Source: Planctomycetota bacterium (GTDB lineage Bacteria; Planctomycetota; Planctomycetia; Planctomycetales; Planctomycetaceae). From it: a stretch of DNA of 7,039 bases. The stretch is from assembly GCA_023429275.1 (NCBI GenBank), contig JAEYWB010000305.1, forward strand, positions 1 to 7,039. The letters run 5' to 3'. The translations under genes were made by a program, and so were the position numbers. Shown piece after piece: positions 1 through 5,943 of the stretch (its first letter is position 1; every line of letters begins with the position of its first letter). The notes under the pieces are model-generated. The model was not told where the DNA came from. It searched no databases and saw nothing but the letters and a program-made list of their open reading frames with translations.

Positions 1-837
1 CGCCCCCATGTTGATCGAGGCGTCCGCCGTCATCAGGGAACCGAGCCCCGTCAGGCGGATCAGCACCACGAACCCCACCACCTTCGGAACAAACGAGAGC
101 AGCCCCGCCATGAAGGAAGGGGATCCCTGGAAGACGTCCGGAGCGTAGAAGTGGAACGGTACCGCCGTGACCCGGAAGGAGAGGCCGGCGATCAACAGGC
201 CGCTCCCGAGGGCGACCAGCGGCCCCCAGCCGGTTCGCAGATAAGCCGTGATGGACGTGAGGTTGGTGGTTCCGGCAGCTCCATAAAGCATCGCCAGGCC
301 ATAGAGGACCATCGCCGACGAAAAGACGCTGAGCAGAAAGTACTTGATCGTCGCCTCGCGGGCGGCGTCGTCCCGGCGGGGGAGGTACAGGAGGATGTAG
401 GTCGGGATGCTGACCATCTCGAGCCCGAGGAACAGCGGCACGAGGTCGTTCGCCGCGGCGGTCAGGTTGACACCGGCGAGAATCGTGAGGAGGGAGGCGT
501 GGCACTCGGCCGAGCGGGCGTCATCGACCTGGTTCCACATCGTCAGCACGATGATCGCGCCGAGCGACAGGCTCAGGCCGCGGGCAAACCACGTCAGGCC
601 GTCGAGCCGGAAGGGGCCCCCCGGAAGGACAGATTGCGGGCTCTGCCACCAGAAGAGTCCCGCCGCCGCAAGGGCGATGAGCGAGAGGAATCCCCAGCGG
701 TGCCGGAGACCGCTCGGGGCGATGCCCGACTCGCTGACCAGGAACGGCCCCGCGAGGAACATCACGCAGACCGTGACGACGAGCACGATCTCGGGAAGGA
801 TCAGCTGCGTGGCGTTGTTGATTTGGTCGAAAGTCAC
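1..837 (-). CDS. nuoN: NADH-quinone oxidoreductase subunit N (NuoN), 5' part, truncated by window edge
   Basis: Membrane subunit of complex I and one of three antiporter-like proton pumps (ND2 family). The frame opens at a GTG at 837 and stays open to base 1, giving 279 residues of an expected 480-500 or so. The GTG is chosen because the only in-frame stop upstream is the nuoM stop at 895 and the first in-frame ATG (residue 26) lies inside the first membrane helix. No Shine-Dalgarno site is visible. Family marks: Glu140 in GLEMVSIPTYILLYL and Lys165 in EATIKYFLLS match E. coli Glu133 and Lys158. The strongly conserved block PFHFYAPDVFQG (227-238) follows. Residue 222, in SFRVTAVPFH, is Arg (codon CGG) where E. 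coli has channel Lys217. The gene is last in the visible operon, 57 bases after nuoM and in the same frame. Identification is secure; the C-terminal half is not visible. Confidence 0.96.
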   Translation of the reverse strand, partial: MTFDQINNATQLILPEIVLVVTVCVMFLAGPFLVSESGIAPSGLRHRWGFLSLIALAAAGLFWWQSPQSVLPGGPFRLDGLTWFARGLSLSLGAIIVLTMWNQVDDARSAECHASLLTILAGVNLTAAANDLVPLFLGLEMVSIPTYILLYLPRRDDAAREATIKYFLLSVFSSAMVLYGLAMLYGAAGTTNLTSITAYLRTGWGPLVALGSGLLIAGLSFRVTAVPFHFYAPDVFQGSPSFMAGLLSFVPKVVGFVVLIRLTGLGSLMTADASINMGA

Positions 838-894
838 GGCGGAGGCCAGGTCGGAGTTCGAGGAGTGTCGCGTCGATCGTCGGGGAGTGCGGCG
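838..894 (-). other. nuoM-nuoN spacer, 57 bases
   Basis: Untranslated gap between the nuoM TAA and the nuoN GTG. It holds no terminator-like hairpin with a T-run and no purine-rich ribosome binding site. The bases just before the GTG read GGCCTCCGCC on the coding strand. ACTCC occurs three times, at irregular spacing (22 and 9 bases), so the clean 7-base period seen in two other spacers of this operon is not evident here. Confidence 0.6.
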
Positions 895-2529
895 TTACCG
901 GGCGGCGACGGTGGAGACGTCCTTCGGGCCGCCGGCCGGGTGGGCGGCGGTCGAAGCGGAAACCGGTCCGTAAAGCTTCGCGATCGGCTCGATATCGGGC
1001 CGGATCGTCTCGATCAGGGGAGCGGGCCTGACCCCGATCCACAGGCAGAGCAGGGCGAGCGGAACCAGGGCGACCCCTTCGCGGAAGTTCATGTCTTCAA
1101 TCGGGTCGTGGACGTTCCGCGGCTCGGGGAGCGGACCGAAGAACCCGAGCTGGACCATCGTCAGCAGGTACCACGCCCCGAGGACGACGCCGGTCGCCCC
1201 GATGACGGCGTAAACCACGTTGAACTTGAACATCCCCATCAGCGACAGGACTTCGCCGACGAACCCGTTGAGGCCGGGGAGCCCGATGCTCGCCATCGAG
1301 ATGAAGACCATACCGACCGCGATCAGCGGCAGCTTGTTGGCGAGCCCGCCGAGGTCGTCGAGCATGCGGGTGTGGTAGCGGTCGTAGACCATGCCGACGA
1401 GAAGGAACAGGGCACCCGTCGACAGGCCGTGGTTGATCATCTGCAGGACGCTGCCGGTGATTCCCTCGACGTTCAGCGCGAACATCCCGAGCATGCAGAA
1501 GCCGAGGTGGGCGACCGAGCTGTAGGCGACGAGCTTCTTGATGTCCCGTTGGACGAGGGCACACAGCGAGCCGTAGACGATACCGATCACGGACAGAAGG
1601 CCGATGAGCGGCGCCCCGTAGTGGAGGCAGGCGTACGGAAGCATCGGCAGGCAGAGCCGCAGGAAGCCGTAGCTTCCGAGCTTCAGCAGCACCCCGGCCA
1701 GGAGGACCGAGCCGGCGGTCGGGGCTTCGACGTGCGCCAGCGGAAGCCAGGTGTGGAACGGGAAGAGGGGCACCTTGATCATGAACCCCGCCGACAGGGC
1801 GAAGAACAGCCAGACCTGCATCGTTTCGGGCAGGGGATGAGCCTGCAGCGTTCGGGCGAGATCAGGGATCGAGAACGGTGTCGCGAGGCTGGTGTTTCCG
1901 ACGACCCACAGGACGAGCGACACGAGGCCGAGCAGGGTCACAAGGCTGCCGGCGAGCGTGTACAGGAAGAACTTGAACGCGGCGTACCGCTTCTGCGGCC
2001 CACCCCAGATCCCGACGAGGAAGAAGAGCGGGATGAGGGTGAACTCGAAGAAGACGTAGAACATCAGGAGATCGAACGAGACGAAGACTCCGATGAGGCC
2101 GCTCTCGAGGATCAGGATGCAGGTGTAGAACTCCGCGGCGCGGTCCTGGATGGCGTCCCACGAGATCAGGATGGAGGAGACCGTCAGGACCGTGGTCAGC
2201 AGGATCAGCGAAAGGCTGATTCCGTCGACGCCGACGTAGAACTCGAACTTGATCTCGGAGGCCTGGGGATCCGTCCCGCTGGTCGAGCGGGGAACCGTGA
2301 GCCAGGCATGCCGGGCTTCGACTCGGGGCTGAACCGTGCTGCTGTCCTCCGAGCGGGCGGGAAGCTCACGGAACTGCGAGGCGGCCGCCAGCGAGACGGC
2401 GAGCGTCGCCAGGGAGCCGACGAGGGCGATCCCGCGCGGCACGGCCGGTCCCGCCGAGCCGCGGAACAGCAGCAGCAGGACCGCGACGGCGAGCGGCAGG
2501 AACAGGAGGGAGACGATCGTGAAAATCAT
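895..2529 (-). CDS. nuoM: NADH-quinone oxidoreductase subunit M (NuoM)
   Basis: Antiporter-like proton-pumping membrane subunit of complex I (ND4 family), 544 residues against about 509 in E. coli. The ATG at 2529 (MIFTIVSLLF) is chosen because it opens directly into the first membrane helix. The frame can be read upstream to 2643, but that adds 38 polar residues, overlaps the nuoL end by 58 bases and resembles nothing in the family. Channel residues line up with E. coli: Glu162 in FFEFTLIPLFF (Glu144), Lys252 in MIKVPLFPFHTWLP (Lys234), Lys283 in VLLKLGSYGF (Lys265), His341 and His367, and Glu426 in GFVGEVLSL (Glu407). Residues 52-95 form a polar loop between the first two helices. The last 20 or so residues are a soft Ala/Pro/Gly tail. 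The gene sits 56 bases after nuoL and 57 before nuoN, inside the same transcription unit. No Shine-Dalgarno site precedes it; CCTCCG abuts the start. Confidence 0.98.
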   Translation of the reverse strand: MIFTIVSLLFLPLAVAVLLLLFRGSAGPAVPRGIALVGSLATLAVSLAAASQFRELPARSEDSSTVQPRVEARHAWLTVPRSTSGTDPQASEIKFEFYVGVDGISLSLILLTTVLTVSSILISWDAIQDRAAEFYTCILILESGLIGVFVSFDLLMFYVFFEFTLIPLFFLVGIWGGPQKRYAAFKFFLYTLAGSLVTLLGLVSLVLWVVGNTSLATPFSIPDLARTLQAHPLPETMQVWLFFALSAGFMIKVPLFPFHTWLPLAHVEAPTAGSVLLAGVLLKLGSYGFLRLCLPMLPYACLHYGAPLIGLLSVIGIVYGSLCALVQRDIKKLVAYSSVAHLGFCMLGMFALNVEGITGSVLQMINHGLSTGALFLLVGMVYDRYHTRMLDDLGGLANKLPLIAVGMVFISMASIGLPGLNGFVGEVLSLMGMFKFNVVYAVIGATGVVLGAWYLLTMVQLGFFGPLPEPRNVHDPIEDMNFREGVALVPLALLCLWIGVRPAPLIETIRPDIEPIAKLYGPVSASTAAHPAGGPKDVSTVAAR

Positions 2530-2532
2530 CGG

Positions 2533-2551
2533 AGGCTTCAGGCTGTAGGCT
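2533..2551 (-). repeat. Heptad repeat AGCCTNN (three units) before nuoM
   Basis: On the coding strand the nuoL-nuoM spacer contains AGCCTAC, AGCCTGA, AGCCT. These are three exact AGCCT cores, starting every 7 bases (plus-strand AGGCT at 2533, 2540 and 2547). A degenerate fourth unit (GGGGA, plus strand) follows at 2554. The array ends 3 bases before the nuoM ATG. The period matches that of the array before nuoJ although the core word differs. This is a direct observation; function is unknown. Confidence 0.75.
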
Positions 2552-2585
2552 GTGGGGAAGCAATCGATCCCGCCACGACCCGGAG

Positions 2586-4622
2586 TTACATGGCCGCCAG
2601 GGCCTGGATGACGAACAGAACACAGACGAGGACGCCGATCCACATCACGAAGGCGTAAGACTGCACGAGTCCGTTGTGCATTCGCTGCGGAGCGCTGCTG
2701 ATGATGCGGGGAATGGCCCCGACGCCGTCCACCAGGCGGTCGACGACGTACTTGTCGAACAGTTCACTGGCATAGGCGATCCCCTTGAGGGGGAAGACCA
2801 GCAGGAACAGGAAGATCTCGTCGAAGTACAGCTTGTCGTACGACGCGCGGTACAGCGGCCCGAAGCCGCGGGCGACCGCCTCGGGGATCGCCTTGTTGTC
2901 GACGTAGAACACCTTCGCCATGAACCAGCCGGCGACACCGATCGCGATGCTGATTCCCATGATCAGGTAGTTGACGTGGTGCTCGCTGTGCGGCATCCCG
3001 GGCGTGTGGTGCAGGGTGTTGCCGAAGAGATGCGTCGGACCGACCACGAGGCCGATGAGAGCGGCGGCGACCGCCAGGATCCCGAGCGGCCAGGCCATCG
3101 ACGGGGGAGCGTCGTGAGGATGGTGCCCCGCTTCCGGCGGGAGCCGCTCTTCCCCCTGGAACGTCAGGTAGTACGCCCGGAAGGTATAGAACGCCGTCAG
3201 GAAGGCGGTGAAGCAGGCAACTGCCAGGATGACCGTGAAGAACAGTCGGTAGGGCCCGTGCGTCATGCCGGTGTAGAGGGCGGCGAGGATTTCGTCCTTG
3301 CTCCAGAAGCCGGCGAGGGGCGGGATCCCGGCGAGGGCGATCGCCCCCACCAGGAACGTTGCGTGCGTGATCGGCAGGACCTTCTTGAGGCCGCCGAACC
3401 GACGCATGTCGATGACATCCCCCATCGAGTGCATGACGCTTCCCGAGGCGAGGAACAGGAGAGCCTTGAAGTAAGCGTGCGTGAACAGGTGGAACATCGC
3501 CGCCATGACGGCGAAGCCGACGTACTCCTGCCCGGCCGCTCCGGCTCCGAGGGCCATGAACATGTAGCCGAGCTGGCTGACGGTCGAGTAAGCCATGACC
3601 CGCTTGAGGTCGTTCTGCGTCAGGGCACACAGGGCGGCGATCAGGGCCGTCGCCGCTCCGACGCCTGCAACGACGAGCTGGGCGTTGGGGGCGAACATGA
3701 ACAGCGGGGTCGAACGGGCGACCATGTAGACCCCCGCGGTGACCATCGTCGCGGCGTGGATCAGGGCGCTGACGGGGGTCGGACCTTCCATCGCGTCCGG
3801 AAGCCAGACATGCAGAGGGAACTGGGCGGACTTCCCCATCGCCCCGACGAACAGCAGCAGGCAGATCGTCGTCAGGAGGTACGGCTGGTTCGCGTTCAGG
3901 GTCGCCAGGGCGTCGTGGTTGAAGATCGTGTCGAAGTCGAGGGTCCCGAACGTCGTCCAGATCAGGAAGACGCCGATGAGGAACCCGAAATCCCCGATCC
4001 GGTTGACGACGAAAGCTTTCTTGGCGGCCGCGGCCGCGCTCGGTTTGCGGAACCAGAAGCCGATGAGCAGGTAGCTGCACAGGCCCACCGCTTCCCAGAA
4101 GACGAACAGCAGCAGGTAACTGCCGGCCATCACGAGCATGCACATCGAGAAGACAAAGCCCGAGACCGCCGCGAAGAACCGCGGGTAGCCGGGATCGTGA
4201 TGCATGTAGCCCGAGGCGAAGACCGCCACCAGGAAGCTGACGCCGGTCACCATCGCGAGCATGATGCTCGTCATGGCGTCCGCACGAAGGTTGAAGCCGA
4301 TGTCGACCGTGCCGACCTTGAGCCACTCGAAGCCGTCCGCGGTGACGACGCCGTGCGGCTTCGGGGCCGCGCTGTCGCCGGGCCGAGGCTCATGGGACGC
4401 GTGAGCTGCGTGCTCCGCATGCTCTGCTCCCGCGGCGTAGGTCGCCGGCAGGATCTTGAACAGCAGGATCAGCGAGCAGACGAACGACACCAGGAGCGCG
4501 AACGCGCAGGGCAGGTGGCTTTTTTCCTTCCAGGCGGCCTTGCCGGTCAGGGCAAGCAGGACCGCTGCCGCGAGGGGAGCGCCCGGAATGAGCCACAGGA
4601 TCATGGGAGTCGCTTCAGGCAT
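2586..4622 (-). CDS. nuoL: NADH-quinone oxidoreductase subunit L (NuoL)
   Basis: Distal antiporter-like proton pump of complex I (ND5 family), with a C-terminal lateral helix along the membrane arm. It has 678 residues against 613 in E. coli. Key residues match E. coli positions: Glu177 in FWEAVGLCSYLL (Glu144), Lys264 in GAMGKSAQFPLHVWLPDAM (Lys229), His289 in SALIHAATMV (His254), His378, His382 and Lys386 in FHLFTHAYFKALLFLASGS (His334, His338, Lys342), and Lys442 in FWSKDEIL (Lys399). The extra length lies mainly in polar, histidine-rich loops at residues 66-90, 499-503 and 531-549. Residues 560-678 cover the lateral helix and last membrane anchor. The start at 4622 is preferred because GGGAG lies 10 bases upstream and it overlaps nuoK by 8 bases. 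The ATG six codons later (4604, MILWLIPGAPL) is a possible alternative. The stop is TAA. Confidence 0.98.
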   Translation of the reverse strand: MPEATPMILWLIPGAPLAAAVLLALTGKAAWKEKSHLPCAFALLVSFVCSLILLFKILPATYAAGAEHAEHAAHASHEPRPGDSAAPKPHGVVTADGFEWLKVGTVDIGFNLRADAMTSIMLAMVTGVSFLVAVFASGYMHHDPGYPRFFAAVSGFVFSMCMLVMAGSYLLLFVFWEAVGLCSYLLIGFWFRKPSAAAAAKKAFVVNRIGDFGFLIGVFLIWTTFGTLDFDTIFNHDALATLNANQPYLLTTICLLLFVGAMGKSAQFPLHVWLPDAMEGPTPVSALIHAATMVTAGVYMVARSTPLFMFAPNAQLVVAGVGAATALIAALCALTQNDLKRVMAYSTVSQLGYMFMALGAGAAGQEYVGFAVMAAMFHLFTHAYFKALLFLASGSVMHSMGDVIDMRRFGGLKKVLPITHATFLVGAIALAGIPPLAGFWSKDEILAALYTGMTHGPYRLFFTVILAVACFTAFLTAFYTFRAYYLTFQGEERLPPEAGHHPHDAPPSMAWPLGILAVAAALIGLVVGPTHLFGNTLHHTPGMPHSEHHVNYLIMGISIAIGVAGWFMAKVFYVDNKAIPEAVARGFGPLYRASYDKLYFDEIFLFLLVFPLKGIAYASELFDKYVVDRLVDGVGAIPRIISSAPQRMHNGLVQSYAFVMWIGVLVCVLFVIQALAAM
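4024..4037. repeat. 14-base perfect palindrome in nuoL
   Basis: GCGGCCGCGGCCGC is a perfect palindrome that also occurs in nuoK at 5093-5106. Here it encodes part of a run of five alanines (residues 196-200 of NuoL), using alternating GCG and GCC codons. The alanine run explains it, so no separate function is implied. Confidence 0.5.
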
Positions 4623-5130
4623 TGGTGGTCGTCTCCCGGCGGTCGCCGCGGCTGAGGTCGGGCGGAAGCCCGGCCGGAGTGAGCCTCGGGAGGTCTTCGT
4701 AGGAGGTCTCTGGCCCCTCCGCCGGCTTCAGTTCGTCCGGGCTGACGGGGGAAGGGAGGTCCGGTTCGTGGAAGACGCTCCAGAGGTCGATGTCGAGCGA
4801 CCGGGCCTTCTGGTAGAGCGTCAGGATCAGCGCCAGGGCGAGCCCCGCCTCGCAGGCGGCGACGGTGAGGATGAAGATCGTGAAGACCTGCCCCTCGTTG
4901 TTGCCATGGAGCTTCGAGAACGTCGTCAGCGTCAGGGAGACGCCGTGCAACATCATTTCCCCGGAAAGGATCACGAGGATCAGGTTCCGGCGCGTCAGGA
5001 ACCCGACCGCTCCCAGGACGAACAGCGCGGCGGAAACCGCCAGATAGCCGTTGATCTGGGCGGGAGGGCCATCGGGAGCCGTGACGACAGGTGCGGCCGC
5101 GGCCGCGAGGCGGCTGACAATGGAGTTCAT
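4615..5130 (-). CDS. nuoK: NADH-quinone oxidoreductase subunit K (NuoK), extended at both ends
   Basis: Small membrane subunit of complex I (ND4L family) that carries part of the glutamate relay between the quinone site and the pumps. It has 171 residues, while most family members are about 100. The three-helix core spans roughly residues 28-108. Glu58 in ILSGEMMLHGVSL and Glu94 in TVAACEAGLALALIL correspond to E. coli Glu36 and Glu72. The first 26 residues are an added Ala/Pro-rich segment. Residues 109-171 form a hydrophilic, Pro- and acid-rich tail starting SLDIDLWSVFHE. The start at 5130 overlaps the nuoJ stop as ATGA, and AGGGA lies 5 bases upstream, so this start is well supported. The 3' end overlaps nuoL by 8 bases, which suggests coupled translation of J, K and L. 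No internal stop or frameshift accounts for the tail; it is open coding sequence up to TGA. Confidence 0.96.
   Translation of the reverse strand: MNSIVSRLAAAAAPVVTAPDGPPAQINGYLAVSAALFVLGAVGFLTRRNLILVILSGEMMLHGVSLTLTTFSKLHGNNEGQVFTIFILTVAACEAGLALALILTLYQKARSLDIDLWSVFHEPDLPSPVSPDELKPAEGPETSYEDLPRLTPAGLPPDLSRGDRRETTTNA
4633..4637 (-). promoter_or_regulatory. Probable ribosome binding site for nuoL
   Basis: GGGAG on the coding strand lies 10 bases before the ATG at 4622, inside the end of nuoK. It favours that start over the ATG at 4604, whose upstream bases (CGACTCCC) are not purine-rich. The spacing is slightly long. Confidence 0.45.
5093..5106. repeat. 14-base perfect palindrome in nuoK, second copy
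   Basis: The same GCGGCCGCGGCCGC as at 4024-4037. Here it encodes alanines 9-13 in the N-terminal extension of NuoK. Both copies are accounted for by alternating GCG/GCC alanine codons. Confidence 0.5.
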
Positions 5131-5888
5131 AGGGTTCCCTGCGTCCTCCGCGGGGCCATGGCGATCGCACCGATACTCGCGACCAGGAGCAGCGTTCCCG
5201 CCATTTCGACGGCGAACAGGTAGTCGCCGAACAGCGACCGTCCCAGCTGATGGAGCGTTCCGATCGGCTGACGGACTCCGTCGACGGTCGGAGGGACCGT
5301 CAGGTTGCTGGCGGTGCCGGACATTCGAGCCGCCGTCGTCGGCTTCCGATCGACAGTGGCCAGCGACTTGCCGGCCTTCTGCAGCGTGAGGAGCATCGCT
5401 CCCAGGAGCAGAAACGCGAGCACGGAGGCGAAGAACGGATTCCGCGACTTGCCGTCGTAGGTCGATGCCCCCGACTGCTGGGCGAGCATGATGACGAACA
5501 GGAAGGTGACGATGATCGCTCCCGCATAGACGACGATCGTCGAGGCGGCGAGGAACGGAGCGTTCTGGAGCGTGAACAGCCCGCAGACGCTGAGAGTCAC
5601 GAGGGCGAACCAGAGAGCCCCGTAGACGGGGTTGCGGCTCGAGATCATGAGGGCGGCCGAGATCAGGGCGGCCCCGCTGAAGAGGTAGAAGAGCACAGTC
5701 TCCACCGCGGCGTCCGGCGTGAACGACTTCGGCGTCAGGATGTCGGCGACGATGACGAGAGCGCCGATCCCCGCCAGGGCGGCGACGATCCGCGGCCTTC
5801 GGCTTTCACCGGGCAGCAGCCACCACACGGCAAAAGTGCCGAGCAGCAGCGGCAGCAGGAGGTGCCAGTTGTCGAGGAGGATGTCCAT
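5127..5888 (-). CDS. nuoJ: NADH-quinone oxidoreductase subunit J (NuoJ), long form
   Basis: Membrane subunit of complex I (ND6 family) next to the quinone chamber; it carries the conserved helix 3 whose bulge couples quinone chemistry to proton pumping. It has 253 residues against about 184 in E. coli. The conserved core is residues 62-136, with NPVYGALWFALVTLSV (86-101) and ASTIVVYAGAIIVTFLFVIML (115-135). The last helix lies at about 223-245 (GDYLFAVEMAGTLLLVASIG). Two features add length. Residues 1-60 contain two extra hydrophobic segments (about 9-25 and 34-51), and a polar loop at 170-218 separates the last two helices. The ATG at 5888 gives the full frame. A GTG at residue 62 (5705) would give an E. 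coli-like protein, but the upstream part reads as membrane protein, so the long form is preferred. The stop overlaps the nuoK start by 4 bases. Confidence 0.95.
   Translation of the reverse strand: MDILLDNWHLLLPLLLGTFAVWWLLPGESRRPRIVAALAGIGALVIVADILTPKSFTPDAAVETVLFYLFSGAALISAALMISSRNPVYGALWFALVTLSVCGLFTLQNAPFLAASTIVVYAGAIIVTFLFVIMLAQQSGASTYDGKSRNPFFASVLAFLLLGAMLLTLQKAGKSLATVDRKPTTAARMSGTASNLTVPPTVDGVRQPIGTLHQLGRSLFGDYLFAVEMAGTLLLVASIGAIAMAPRRTQGTL
5136..5140 (-). promoter_or_regulatory. Ribosome binding site for nuoK
   Basis: AGGGA on the coding strand lies 5 bases before the nuoK ATG, inside the end of nuoJ. A second purine-rich word, GGAGG, lies further upstream (5145-5149). Together with the ATGA overlap this fixes the nuoK start. 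Confidence 0.6.
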
Positions 5889-5894
5889 GGGGAG

Positions 5895-5927
5895 CAGTCG
5901 TCAGTGACCAGTTTTCAGTCGATCAGT
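5895..5927 (-). repeat. Heptad repeat ACTGNNN (five units) before nuoJ
   Basis: On the coding strand the nuoI-nuoJ spacer reads ACTGATCG, ACTGAAA, ACTGGTC, ACTGACG, ACTG. On the plus strand CAGT starts at 5895, 5902, 5909, 5916 and 5924, which is spacing 7, 7, 7 and 8. The array fills 33 of the 55 spacer bases and ends 6 bases before the nuoJ ATG. The four-base core is invariant and the other three positions vary. It contains no clear hairpin, so it does not look like a terminator. Confidence 0.8.
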
Positions 5928-5943
5928 GGTGGCGGCGATCCGA

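Noticed and set aside
2530..2643. Upstream start for nuoM at 2643
   Set aside because: It would add 38 polar, Arg/Pro/Gly-rich residues ahead of the first membrane helix and overlap nuoL by 58 bases. The added part runs through the AGCCTNN repeat. The ATG at 2529 fits the family.
151..2658. 835-residue open frame on the plus strand
   Set aside because: It lies antisense to nuoM and nuoN in the codon-aligned frame. Stops there need TTA, CTA or TCA sense codons, which are avoided in this GC-rich DNA. The predicted protein is Arg/Glu/Asp/Gln-rich low-complexity sequence, typical of antisense shadows, while the minus strand encodes clear complex I subunits.
2676..4655. 659-residue open frame on the plus strand
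   Set aside because: Codon-aligned antisense shadow of nuoL with the same charged, low-complexity composition and no recognisable domain.
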